Assembly (NCBI GenBank): GCA_023052935.1
Contig: CM041297.1
Coordinates: forward strand, 87,443,021-87,507,020
DNA length: 64,000 bases
Source: Piezodorus guildinii
Lineage: Eukaryota > Arthropoda > Insecta > Hemiptera > Pentatomidae
Reading direction: 5' to 3'
The position numbers and the translations under genes are program-made. Below the pieces are notes generated by a model. That model did no database searches. It saw only the letters and a program-made list of their open reading frames with translations, and was not told the origin of the DNA. Positions within the stretch are counted from its first letter, which is position 1. Each line of letters starts with the position of its first letter. Positions 34,441 through 44,595 of this stretch are shown here, in pieces.

Positions 34441-35469
34441 TTGTTCTCTTATTAGAATGGATTTATTGCCATTAAAAAGGTTTGAATTATTCTTTATTGG
34501 TGGCAATATAACTTTGATTAATCAAATTTCAGACATTTCGCAAGGACTTGATAATAAATCACTGACATTATTCAAACATAGGTTTTCGTAGTTCTGAACA
34601 AGAACTTTAAAAACATGTTAATTGAAGAATTTTGAAGATCTTCACTGAAACCAATTTATTCGAAATCAAATATGTGTTTATGTTTTAAACCGCTTTTCTC
34701 AAATCTCTTAAACAATTTTTTTTTTCGACATAGAAAAGATGCATTACAATAAGTATCATTCAGAAGCCCAACTTATTGTAGAACGACGACATTGAGAGAT
34801 TTTATGTATTTATTCCGAAGAGGCATTATAACCCGATTTCCTATTTGCCTATTTGTGGTGATTGGTACCTGAACGTTTTATTTTTTGGAATGGACATGTC
34901 TCTTACCTGGGAGTCTGTAGCTTGCATTGTGTAACCTTTTTACCCCACGAAGATTTAGCATGTTTGACACGCTCCAGCTATGTTGGTATAGCTTGGATCG
35001 AAAATTTGACAAACGTTTCCGAGGCCGAAATTTACTGTAGAATATTTTTTGTTATATTATAATTGTCGTTAGGTGTTACCGTTTAATGTACATAGATGAT
35101 TATAAATAAACTTTTTTAGTATATTATTTCTTTTTTTCTTTATCTTCTATACTTCATCAATCTGTCAGCAAACTCAATTTCTATCTGACTGGGAACAACA
35201 AACAGACATATATATTATCTATTGTTTTTTCATGTCATGAATAAATAATAAAGCCCCTTTTTTTTTTTTTTAACTTGTTTATAATAAATTTGTTTTGTTC
35301 AATAACCCGAAAACTTTACATCTCTGTACATCAAAAGGCAGAACTAGCTATTTTAAAAAATGTGTAAATGCTTTTGTAGATGACAAACAAATCAATTCTC
35401 TTTGAATTTTGAATCACCGAAGAATTTTGCAAGTTCAGATCACATTAGGTATAGTAGAATGATTATTAT
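34441..35469. other. Mostly unannotated; possible LINE tail at 35240-35290
   Basis: GAATAAATAATAAAGCCCC followed by a T run (35240-35272) resembles the left edge of the inserted LINE end at 8856. A 66-codon frame at 34862-35062 has no recognisable domain. Confidence 0.4.
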
Positions 35470-36135
35470 TACGATTTGCCCTCGGCAAACCGAAGAGGTC
35501 TCATGTGACCAATTTATACAGCGTTTTAAAGTGGCTCCTTTCCTCTAGACAATATTTCCTAGGATCCTTTACCAAACCATCAACTCCCAATATCCACAGA
35601 CTTCTGCAATTTAAATCGTCAGTCCACTCCCTCGAAACAATATTGCCCCATACTGACATATAGAACAAAAACTTTTGATCATTCCTCTCTTGTCCGCTTA
35701 AGTACTCTTTGGAATTCACTACCAACTCATATCCGCCATGCTTCTTCCCTACCATCGTAGGGATCATATCCCAGCTGTTCCAGTACCTACTGTCATCCCA
35801 AACAGACGCTCAACAAGCCTGTTATTTCAAATCAAAAAGAAAATTTATTATTTATTGTTCATATTTAACTTAGTAAATAGATCAATTATTATGAATCAGT
35901 TTCAATGTTTAGTTTTGTTCAACACATTAATCTATCAGAAGTTATTTATTTTACTCTTTTATTTTATTGTATAATTTAATCCTTTCTTTTCTTCTGATAT
36001 CGTTGTGAATAAAAATTAGTTATAATCATTTGGTCTTTTGTCAGACACATTGTATATCATAGTTGTACATATCAATTGCTCTTAAGGGACCCTGTCCCAG
36101 AATAATTTTCTTTCTATTCTATTCTATAAAATAAA
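35470..36135 (+). pseudogene. LINE C-terminal reverse transcriptase fragment and 3' end (family C)
   Basis: Plus-strand traces in shifting frames: KRRSHVTNLYSVLKWL, then PNIHRLLQFKSSVHS, then DHSSLVR, then STLWNSLPTHIRHASSLP. The pattern (R...LYKxL, PxxLxxLxxxxSxHxxxTR, then LWNxLPxxIRxxxSLxxF) is the conserved tail of CR1/Jockey-type reverse transcriptases, just before the stop codon. Frameshifts and stops show it is dead. The 3' untranslated end carries CTTAAGGGACCCTGTCCCAG then AATAATTTTC and an A-rich tail; fragments of it recur at 23830 and 27830. The 88-codon frame on the opposite strand is its shadow. Confidence 0.75.
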
Positions 36136-36219
36136 TCAATAAAAATTAAAAACAAAATACATATACAACATAAGAAAAAAAAGTAGATTTTAACAAATAC
36201 CCATAAGAAGTGCCATAGA

Positions 36220-36510
36220 ACGATTTCCTGAACCCTCCTGATAGCCGTCAAAAGAACACCCTCAAGACTTGGAGCACCAAGGCAGAAGTGGAGGACAGAG
36301 ACAAATGGTAAGTTCCTCCTCCACTTGTTGTTCTCCGCTAACAGAATTAACTCTTCAGCCTCCCGTAATAGGGTCTTTAGTCAGAGCTCTTATCGTCCTG
36401 GCATCTTGCGACGCGGAAGCATCTCTGTTAGGGGCAGCGTAAGCGGTTACCGGAGGCTGAACTGAGCAAGACGAATCGTTCTGCTTCTGAAATAACTTCC
36501 GAATTAACCT
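36220..36510. other. GC-richer island, function unknown
   Basis: Balanced, non-repetitive block without a long open frame. Possible non-coding conserved sequence. Confidence 0.3.
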
Positions 36511-36644
36511 ATTCGCGGCTTTAAAAATATATTCTTAAACTTTCTACAAGAATTTGGTAAATGTTCATAAATAATAACAGACTTAAAATATTCTAGACAC
36601 TAAAAATGAAAAGGATACAATGCTGCATAAACGTAAATATTAAA

Positions 36645-36875
36645 TTTGTTTTTTAAATATATTTATATTTAAAGAAATTTAGTAAATTTGATACAAGATA
36701 TACTGTCATGATTCACATCTAGGGATACTACCAATTGGCAGCTTCCCTAAAATACTGCTTAACTAGAAGGTCTCAGGGCCATCTTCTTTTCAGACTATCA
36801 GGATTGTAGAGGAAGCAAGGATTGAAACTAGTGGGTTAGAGTGGGAATGGAGTTTGTCATGACAGGGTTGTACCG
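36645..36875 (-). mobile_element. Jockey-type LINE (family D) 3' end, 5'-truncated
   Basis: Matches 10804-11580 over CTAGAAGGTCTCAGGGCCAT then CTTCTTTTCAGAC, TGAAACTAGTGGGTTAGAGT and GGGAATGGAGTTTG. A deletion removes about 15 bp near 36796. It is flanked by a perfect 12-bp duplication GTAAATATTAAA (36633-36644 and 36876-36887). Confidence 0.88.
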
Positions 36876-36979
36876 GTAAATATTAAAATAATATAGAAAT
36901 TGGTATTAATAATTAATAACAGTTCTGTCAGTTATATGGTCATCGAAGCATCTCAAAAATGACAAAGCCTGTGAAGCTG

Positions 36980-38100
36980 AAATTTTTAATGAAGGAAGAT
37001 ATATTTTGGTCTAGATGTGCAAAAAGGCTGGGTTTAGGAAAATTCTTTCCTTAAGTGTTTTTTACAAACCTCTAAAAAATTGTTTTTCGAATAACTCAAA
37101 GCTATCTCATTTCCTCAAACATTGTGTGCATAATTTAAAAGGTAATACAATTTCTAGCCATCTGAAAGAAAACTATTTTTATGGGAGAAGTTAGTTCAAG
37201 TTGCAGTCAAAAGAAAACGCAATTAACTATAAACTTAATTACTGGTGCCGACGTTTCAGCCTAAATTATAGGCCTTCTTCAGGGCGTTTAGTTGAAAATG
37301 TTGTCCCTATGTTTTCCTATTAAAAACTAAAAAAATTATTGTTATTTATGACGAAAATACTTTATATTTATATTGAAAATGAGTATTGATGATTTACCTA
37401 AAAAGTGTTTATTAATTATGGCAATGCATGCCTCTTCTTGTGTGCTGTAGTAAATTTTATAGAATATAATTAGGATCTGGCTATAAATAAAAACGTCATT
37501 CTTTGTTCATAAAAATAATTAAAAGTAAAACTTTGTGGTAAGAGTTTTTAAGTAGGATTTAGGAATATTCTTTCTCTAAGTGTTAAAACCTTTAAAAAAA
37601 TCCTTTTCGAATAACTCAAAATATCCCATTTCCTAAAATATTATATACACATTTGAAAGCTAAAATGTTTAACCACATGAAAGAAAAATCATCTTCATTT
37701 GACCAGTCTTAGCTTAGATACAGAGTAAATAAAAAATATATATTAATACATATTTGACTGTTTCGTGTACAGGTTCCCTTGGAAACGCTTGTTATTGATA
37801 TTATTTTTTTTTAACATTTCCCAATTAGCACATTCAATAAAATATTTCTAAAACCTAAAAAAACAGTTGTTGTAAAAAAACAGCGAAAAAGCTTTATATT
37901 TATATTGCGAATGAGAAGTAATAATAAAAGTAGTATACAACGACAATGTTTAAAACCTAAAACGTATTCAGTAATTAAGGGTATACATACCTCTCTGTGT
38001 GTGCTATTGTGAATATGACAGATTAAAATTTGGCCCTGACAATAAATAATCAAATGATTCGTTGTTTATAAAAATAGTCAAAAGGGAAACTCTTACCATT
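36980..38100 (-). mobile_element. Tandem pair of an unclassified repeat with a hammerhead motif
   Basis: Two direct copies of a unit of about 540 bp. Unit 1 (about 37005-37540) and unit 2 (about 37545-38095) share TTTAGGAAtATTCTTTCtcTAAGTGTT, CGAATAACTCAAA, CTTTATATTTATATTG..AATGAGTA, and TATAAATAA..ATTCtTTGTT.ATAAAAATA in order. Unit 1 carries a hammerhead motif at 37246-37286; the equivalent part of unit 2 is replaced. The same sequence flanks the hammerhead at 42654. This could be a Penelope-type LTR pair or a retrozyme-like tandem. The class is inferred. Confidence 0.6.
37246..37286 (-). ncRNA. Hammerhead ribozyme motif, slightly degenerate
   Basis: Minus strand: CGCC, CUGAAGA (one change from CUGAUGA), A-GGCC...GGCU stem II around UAUAAUUUA, GAAAC-GUC, GGCA. 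Stem I can form GCC/GGC. The T-to-A change falls at the N of the CUGANGA consensus, so the core is arguably still conserved. Confidence 0.6.
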
Positions 38101-38199
38101 AACGCATATATGTATAATTTCAATCAACACAGAATAAAATATTCGCCAACAAAGTATCATTGTTAAGTCAAGTATCACGCTTTAGTTCTGGTTTAAACT

Positions 38200-38580
38200 A
38201 CGCAAGGCTTTTAATTATTTTCGCAAATACAAACGGAGTTTACTAAACTCTGCCGAAGAACAAACCGAATGGCGAGGGTATAAATATGTTCCACACTCAA
38301 CGAAATACCACACACAGAAGAGACAGAAAGAAGAAGACACCGGTAAGAAAATCCAGTGTGGAAAAAAATTCCGAAGAGATAGGATCAGAGGGCTAATAAA
38401 GCGACGGTGCGAAATAATCCAGCGATCAGATGGAGGGCGGGATTAATTCCAGAGGGACAGACGGAAGGATAAATCTTCGAGATAAGGAACAGAAATAATT
38501 AAACAAACAAGGAAGATCCTCAAAGGACTCGCTATAACGAACGACGAAGTGCACATTTCTTGATGGTGGGCGAAAACTGT
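38200..38580 (+). promoter_or_regulatory. GC-richer island with TATA box and splice-donor-like site
   Basis: TATAAATA at 38279-38286 lies in a less AT-rich, purine-rich island. About 55 bp downstream GACACCGGTAAGAAAATC (38335-38352) contains a consensus 5' splice site (G|GTAAGA). This is the arrangement expected of a TATA promoter with a short non-coding first exon on the plus strand. No initiator motif stands out and there is no downstream coding exon here, so it may be chance. Confidence 0.3.
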
Positions 38581-38736
38581 ATCAAGCAATCAGAAATTTC
38601 CCTAATTACTTTCAAATAAACAGGGAAACTAAAATATTTTACTATTGTTATAAATGTAAAAACTCTCTTTGAAAATTATGCGTATTTAACAAAGGATGAA
38701 ATGTGATCAGTATCTAATATATTGTTAAAAATATCT

Positions 38737-38945
38737 GTGGTGTAGGGCTAGGTTGCCGTTATACTATAACAACCTTCTATGCCCAAGGTTGCATGTTAAA
38801 CCCGGAAGATGCTTCTGGGGTTTTTTAAAGAGAGTAAAAAAATCGTTGGTTATGCCGTCCTTCTTAATGGTACATAAAATGGTGGTCTATTAGCAAAGGG
38901 CTCCCTCCAACTGAAGCATCTTCTGATATGACGTTAAGTTAATAG
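38737..38945 (+). mobile_element. tRNA-derived SINE, family 1, copy h (internally deleted)
   Basis: Head CTGTGGTGTAGGGCTAGG, TATGCCCAAGGTTGCATG, body GGTTATGCCGTCCTTCTTAAT, then a jump to a short 3' part ending TGACGTTAAGTTAATAG. It adjoins the left target duplication of the Penelope-like palindrome. Confidence 0.72.
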
Positions 38946-39070
38946 AGAAATAAAATACATATTAATTTTTATTATAATTAAGATTAGTTTGAATGAATAA
39001 TTGTATTATTAGGTTCCTTTAATTAAAATGATCCTTTTCATTCAACTTATTTTATTTTCTTATTTTTTTG

Positions 39071-39105
39071 TCCCTACGTTTCGGCTCTTTGCCATTCTCA
39101 AGGGA
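39071..39105 (-). ncRNA. Degenerate hammerhead motif, left arm of Penelope-like element
   Basis: Minus strand: UCCC, UUGAGAA, UGGC..GCC stem II with AAAGA loop, GAAAC-GUA, GGGA. Stem I (UCCC/GGGA) and the GAAAC box are intact, but the first core box differs from CUGAUGA at three positions, so self-cleavage is doubtful. It lies about 660 bp after the stop codon, at the 3' end of the element. Confidence 0.5.
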
Positions 39106-39470
39106 TCTACAAAAAACATTTATTTTAAAATTAAAAGATACACAACATTATTTTTTTAAATTGTTATAAATCAATTTACATACCTCTTTATACTCCTTTA
39201 TACACTCTATACAATATATAGATATATATTTTGTCATAATTGAGTAAAATAAAAATTAAAACTATTATAGGCTGACCAGCCCTGTCCTGGTTGTTATCAT
39301 CTACTGGATTAAAGAAATCTATTCCCTCACTCTTAACTATTGATATCCAAACTAATATACACACATATATTGTTTTATTATCTCCTCCTCAGTCAAGTCT
39401 ACATTTATTTTCACAGCCAAAAATTTTTTCTTTTAAAATTCTTTAATAAATTATTATCATACATAAACAT

Positions 39471-39472
39471 AT

Positions 39473-39556
<84 letters not shown>

Positions 39557-39574
39557 ACACATACACACCCACAT

Positions 39575-39631
<57 letters not shown>
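39471..39631. repeat. (AC)n-(AT)n microsatellite inside the Penelope 3' untranslated region
   Basis: About 40 AC dinucleotides with a few variant units, then about 25 TA units. The mirror-image tract in the right arm has different repeat numbers. Open frames of 67-100 codons here are pure repeat translation. Confidence 0.95.
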
Positions 39632-39633
<2 letters not shown>

Positions 39634-39762
39634 AACACATAAACAAATATATTAATATCCAATTAAAAACAAGATAATTTACCTAACCATAAAATTCCAA
39701 ATATTATTCTATTATATTGTTATTTAAACTTTATTCCAGAAATTCCATTTATTTAAATTATA

Positions 39763-40788
39763 CTACTTATTAATTTTGCTCAAAATCTCAGCATAATGGT
39801 CATTCAAATTCTTCGTGTCTGTTTTGTAATTTATACTGTAGTTAATGTTTTCTGATATATATATTGCCTCTAAAATTTTTCTTCTAAAATCATTACTTTC
39901 TTTATGTATTACTATAGTATTTTCAAAGTCAAATTGGTGTTTTTTATTTATTACATGTTGTACTAAAGCAGTCTTATTACTATCTTTTTCTTTATTTTTA
40001 ACATCATTTTGGTGTTGATACATCCTATCCTTCAAGAACTGTTTTGTTTCACCAATATATACTGCAGGACAATTTACACATGGTATTTTATATACCATTC
40101 CAGATTGGGAGTTTTTTTCTATTTTATCTTTTAGCTCACTATAATAATTTTTTATTTTGTTTCTTGGTTTGAAGGCAAAAGTATATTCTTCCATATCATA
40201 TAATTTGAAGGATTTTTTTATTTCTTCAGAAAGTCCCTTTATATAATTGCAGCTTTGGAATTTTTGGGTTGTCTTTAATTTGTTTATTTTTTCACCATTG
40301 CTATTATTTTTATTTTTAGTTCTAATATTCAATTCCCATATGGTTTTTACTATTTTTTTGGGGTAAAAATTTTCTGAAAAAATTTGAAAAACCTTTTCTT
40401 TGACCTTATTTAATCTTTCATTATCTGTAATTGTGATAACTTTTTTGCAAAAATTGTTTACTATATTGTACTTCATATGATACGGATGACATGAAAAATA
40501 GTTAAGAATTGTGTTACTACAAGTTTCTTTTTTGGCCCATTCTGTGCTGATTCTTTCCTTTTTTCTAATCAACATCATATCTAGAAATCTTAATTTGCCT
40601 TCTTTTTCTATTTCCATAGTAAACTTCAATCTTTCATGGTAATTATTAAGAGCTTTTAGGAAATCCCCTACTACATTCTTTTTTATTATGCAAAATATGT
40701 CATCAACATATTTTACTAATAACTTTACTTTTATACCTGAATTTTTTAAAGCATTATTAATTAATTCATTCAATACCATACCTGACAA
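39763..40788 (-). pseudogene. Penelope-like reverse transcriptase (C-terminal half) with GIY-YIG endonuclease, left copy
   Basis: 341 codons, open to the stop at 39763. Residues 1-12 (SGMVLNELINN) fit reverse-transcriptase motif 4, and the frame is open above the Met (YHL). YVDD at about 27-30 is the catalytic palm, followed by a K-rich segment and LRFLD at about 66-70, typical of Penelope elements. Residues about 160-215 form a Lys-rich linker. From about 228 comes the GIY-YIG domain: GMVYKIPCVNCPAVYIGETK, with the VYK/YIG pair, a Cys pair (CVNC) of the zinc-binding type, RMYQH and a downstream Glu (KILEAIYI). Penelope proteins use this nuclease to nick DNA and prime reverse transcription. 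The N-terminal half (fingers and first catalytic Asp) is missing by 5' truncation at the palindrome centre, so it cannot be active alone. Confidence 0.92.
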
Positions 40789-40790
40789 AT
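40582..40790 (-). other. Asymmetric centre of the Penelope palindrome
   Basis: Present only in the left copy, where it encodes the YVDD-containing palm segment. The right copy is truncated 209 bp later in the element. At the junction both copies share GATATGATG-type microhomology (40573-40581 against 40791-40799), which suggests where the two truncated copies were joined. Confidence 0.75.
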
Positions 40791-41609
40791 GATATGATGT
40801 TGATTAGAAAAAAGGAAAGAATCAGCACAGAATGGGCCAAAAAAGAAACTTGTAGTAACACAATTCTTAACTATTTTTCATGTCATCCGTATCATATGAA
40901 GTACAATATAGTAAACAATTTTTGCAAAAAAGTTATCACAATTACAGATAATGAAAGATTAAATAAGGTCAAAGAAAAGGTTTTTCAAATTTTTTCAGAA
41001 AATTTTTACCCCAAAAAAATAGTAAAAACCATATGGGAATTGAATATTAGAACTAAAAATAAAAATAATAGCAATGGTGAAAAAATAAACAAATTAAAGA
41101 CAACCCAAAAATTCCAAAGCTGCAATTATATAAAGGGACTTTCTGAAGAAATAAAAAAATCCTTCAAATTATATGATATGGAAGAATATACTTTTGCCTT
41201 CAAACCAAGAAACAAAATAAAAAATTATTATAGTGAGCTAAAAGATAAAATAGAAAAAAACTCCCAATCTGGAATGGTATATAAAATACCATGTGTAAAT
41301 TGTCCTGCAGTATATATTGGTGAAACAAAACAGTTCTTGAAGGATAGGATGTATCAACACCAAAATGATGTTAAAAATAAAGAAAAAGATAGTAATAAGA
41401 CTGCTTTAGTACAACATGTAATAAATAAAAAACACCAATTTGACTTTGAAAATACTATAGTAATACATAAAGAAAGTAATGATTTTAGAAGAAAAATTTT
41501 AGAGGCAATATATATATCAGAAAACATTAACTACAGTATAAATTACAAAACAGACACGAAGAATTTGAATGACCATTATGCTGAGATTTTGAGCAAAATT
41601 AATAAGTAG
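40791..41609 (+). pseudogene. Penelope-like GIY-YIG endonuclease region, right copy
   Basis: 271 codons from the first ATG (40794), identical in translation to residues 71-341 of the left copy. It holds the end of the thumb region, the Lys-rich linker and the full GIY-YIG domain (GMVYKIPCVNC...YIGETKQFLKDRMYQH, from about residue 158), with a stop at 41607-41609. It lacks the YVDD palm because it is truncated further in than the left copy. Whether any protein is made is unknown; no promoter is visible. Perfect identity to the left arm points to recent origin, gene conversion or an assembly fold-back. Confidence 0.9.
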
Positions 41610-41738
41610 TATAATTTAAATAAATGGAATTTCTGGAATAAAGTTTAAATAACAATATAATAGAATAATATTTGGAATTTTATGGTTAGGTAAATTATCT
41701 TGTTTTTAATTGGATATTAATATATTTGTTTATGTGTT

Positions 41739-41742
<4 letters not shown>

Positions 41743-41799
<57 letters not shown>

Positions 41800-41817
41800 A
41801 TGTGGGTGTGTATGTGT

Positions 41818-41910
<93 letters not shown>
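41743..41910. repeat. (AT)n-(GT)n microsatellite, right arm
   Basis: Mirror of 39471-39631 with a longer AT tract and a longer GT tract. This accounts for much of the 15-bp length difference between the palindrome arms. Confidence 0.95.
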
Positions 41911-41913
<3 letters not shown>

Positions 41914-42281
41914 ATATGTTTATGTATGATAATAATTTATTAAAGAATTTTAAAAGAAAAAATTTTTGGCTGTGAAAATAAATGTAGACTTGACTGAGGA
42001 GGAGATAATAAAACAATATATGTGTGTATATTAGTTTGGATATCAATAGTTAAGAGTGAGGGAATAGATTTCTTTAATCCAGTAGATGATAACAACCAGG
42101 ACAGGGCTGGTCAGCCTATAATAGTTTTAATTTTTATTTTACTCAATTATGACAAAATATATATCTATATATTGTATAGAGTGTATAAAGGAGTATAAAG
42201 AGGTATGTAAATTGATTTATAACAATTTAAAAAAAATAATGTTGTGTATCTTTTAATTTTAAAATAAATGTTTTTTGTAGA

Positions 42282-42316
42282 TCCCTTGAGAATGGCAAAG
42301 AGCCGAAACGTAGGGA
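42282..42316 (+). ncRNA. Degenerate hammerhead motif, right arm of Penelope-like element
   Basis: Exact mirror of 39071-39105: UCCC, UUGAGAA, UGGC/GCC, GAAAC-GUA, GGGA, near the 3' end of the plus-strand copy. Confidence 0.5.
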
Positions 42317-42409
42317 CAAAAAAATAAGAAAATAAAATAAGTTGAATGAAAAGGATCATTTTAATTAAAGGAACCTAATAAAATACATATTGTTATAATC
42401 AATTTTTGA

Positions 42410-42720
42410 ACCGATATGCTGGACTATAAATAAACAAGATGCATTGTTTGTCGTATTTTTAATGTAAGAACAGAGAAATAAAAGAATAAATATCATCATA
42501 AAATAGTGAAAAAAAAATTAATTAAAAGTAAAAATATGTTTTAACTTTTAAAACCTTGATTTTTTTTAAAAAAAATAATGTTTTAAAAAGGGAGAAGTAA
42601 GTTCAGGGTGCAGTCAAAAGAACAGACATTTAAGTATAAACTTAATTTACTGCTGCCGACGTTTAGGCCTAAATTATAGGCCTTCTGCAGGCTGATTGAA
42701 GGAGAGCGTCACAACAATGA
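42410..42720 (-). mobile_element. Fragment of the hammerhead-bearing tandem repeat
   Basis: GGACTATAAATAAACAAGATG and TGTTTTAACTTTTAAAACC, then GAAGTAAGTTCAGGGTGCAG TCAAAAG, match the unit end and unit start of 37.0-38.1 kb in tandem order. The right part carries a decayed hammerhead. It sits directly beside the Penelope palindrome, possibly by chance. Confidence 0.6.
42654..42692 (-). ncRNA. Decayed hammerhead motif
   Basis: Minus strand reads GCCUGCAGAAGGCC...GGCCUAAACGUCGGCA. The first box (CUGCAGA) and the second (UAAAC for GAAAC) each have substitutions at core positions, so it is probably inactive. Stem II (GGCC/GGCC) and the GUC-GGCA end are kept. Confidence 0.5.
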
Positions 42721-44348
42721 AGCAATTAAAATAATGTTTAACGTTACTAATAAATAGTTAGTAACAATAAATAGTTTATATTTATTTTGGATAATTATTA
42801 ATTAATCCCGACCTTAACTATGTAACCTTTCATTATTACTCCTAGTGTATTTTTCGTTTGCTTTTACCTGATTATTGTTTATTTTATTTTATATACTTAA
42901 TAATAATTTTGTATTCAATTATTAATAATTATATCTAAACGAACGATTCAAAGCACAGCTTAAATAAAATAACTGCGTTTAATAGATATTTAACCCAATA
43001 ATTATTTATTATTAAACAGTTTAAATGCCGTTAAGTGATTCCTAAATTACTACTAGCTAACTACATTTCACCTAACTTAAACTAGTGAATAGAAATTAAT
43101 AAATGGCATATATTTTATTTTAATTGAATTATTTCAAGTAAAATATCAATATCATTGTATAATAATTAATATTAAACTGATCATTATGCACTTTATGAAT
43201 TAAGATTAATACTATATTCATCATTACCAATAAATATAGTTATGAATGGTAAGTGCATAAGAATAATTGGTTTCTTTTTTAAGTTTTAATAAATTTTAAA
43301 TTAAGTAAATTACTTAATTATTGAAATAGTTCTATATCACACTAAATCTATTTCAGTAGGAAATATATACTTTAATGCACTTATTAATTTTTGTAGTACA
43401 CAAAAAAATTAACAATAATATACATAATGTTATATACGAGTATATACACATATTTAATATACTTACTCTTAAATAAAACTTAAAAGACCCACTCATTTCC
43501 AATTTACGCTCGTTATTTATTTCACACTACCAAGTTTCTATTACATGAATGTTATCAGACCGGTTTTGATATTTTATGAAATTCTCAAGTGTAAAAGGAC
43601 ATCAGAAATAAATCAAAAACAAAACAAAACTAATTTGTAATAAAGTCTTAGCATTAAAGGAATATTGTCCAAACACGCAATGTGCCACACATGAAGAAAT
43701 TACTAGGACGTTATCAGCAGAAACGTATACCACACGAGTGAGATTGCATAACGTAGTTGCAAGCGAATACTTCAAAACGTCTGACAACCTCGTCGAGATG
43801 CGAGCTAGAAATGCGTTTTAATACAAGATTTTTTTTAAAGAACCGTTTTCAAGAGTGTTAATTTTTTTTTTTTTTTTTTTTTTTTGGTACAATGATATCC
43901 TGATAACTTTTGTTTACTAATCACGCGAGTTTATTTTAAAATAAACTTTTAAACTGTAACTACGATCATTGCGGAGGAAATAATATTTATAACTAAAAAC
44001 AAAACTAATGTAACTATCTTACATCTCGGATCTACTAGAATTTAAATCCTCTGTTGCTTTCCGTAACATCCACCTGCGGCCTACTGTCTGTATAGAACTT
44101 CCAATTGAACCACATCTTTCGATAGATCGTTCGTAATCCGATCTGCATCATTATTTTATCATTACATGGAACTCCATTCTTTCCTATATTCGGAACTCTC
44201 TAAATGTATATCCCATCTATTCAGCCATTAATTATCTATCCATTTTTCAAAGAATCCTTAAGAATATTTGATAATTTCAGTGAAAAACAACAACAACTTC
44301 ATTTATTTTATCTGTATTGTATTTTGCACATTTCAACACAATATATTA
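42721..44348. other. Mostly unannotated AT-rich DNA
   Basis: A long T run at 43861-43885 and a slightly less AT-rich patch at 43660-43800. The open frames of about 61 codons have no recognisable domain. Confidence 0.5.
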
Positions 44349-44430
44349 TTTGTAATTATATGAGAAGATGGTTGGGGGTGCGGTCATAAATTAGAAACAC
44401 ACATTTAACATAAGTGTTATTTTAATTATG

Positions 44431-44472
44431 TGCCGACGTTTCGGCCTACAATGTGGGCCTTCATCAGGGTTG
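44431..44472 (-). ncRNA. Hammerhead ribozyme motif (Penelope type)
   Basis: Minus strand: ACC, CUGAUGA, A, GGCC..GGCC stem II with loop CACAUUGUA, GAAA, C-GUC, GGCA. Both core boxes match the consensus and the cleavage triplet is GUC, the most favourable. Stem I is short (2-3 bp, CC/GG) and stem III is the minimal self-complementary ACGU. Confidence 0.7.
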
Positions 44473-44553
44473 TCTCGACCTGAAGACGCTGCCTAAAGGA
44501 GACCTAAAAACGCTGCCTAAACCACTCCTTTAGGCAGCGTCTTCAGGTCGAGT

Positions 44554-44595
44554 CAACCCTGATGAAGGCCCACATTGTAGGCCGAAACGTCGGCA
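44554..44595 (+). ncRNA. Hammerhead ribozyme motif (Penelope type)
   Basis: Exact mirror of 44431-44472 on the plus strand. The two motifs face outward from the palindrome centre, so a transcript of either strand would contain one ribozyme sense and one antisense copy able to pair with each other. Confidence 0.7.

Larger units (their letters stand above)
38951..42391. mobile_element. Palindromic Penelope-like retroelement insertion
   Basis: Two copies of one element lie head to head: left arm 39006-40581 (coding on minus) and right arm 40791-42381 (coding on plus), separated by 209 bp belonging only to the left copy. The arms appear almost identical: the shared 271 residues translate identically, and the visible differences are microsatellite lengths. 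A perfect 13-bp direct repeat TAAAATACATATT (38951-38963 and 42379-42391) flanks the whole structure. It leaves a 42-nt unmatched extension (38964-39005) on the left only. Such one-sided extensions and inverted 5'-truncated copies are known for Penelope elements. The flanking duplication argues that the palindrome inserted as one unit. Confidence 0.88.

Noticed and set aside
35501..35767. 88-codon minus-strand open frame
   Set aside because: Antisense shadow of the plus-strand LINE reverse-transcriptase fragment that reads WNSLPTHIRHA.
39340..42046. Open frames of 61-102 codons made of His-Thr, Cys-Val or Ile-Tyr repeats
   Set aside because: They are translations of AC/GT and AT microsatellites, present in several frames on both strands.
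39006..42381. Twin-priming inversion as the origin of the Penelope palindrome
   Set aside because: Twin priming gives inverted segments that do not overlap in the element. Here both arms carry the same 3' 1.58 kb, so an inverted duplication is needed.
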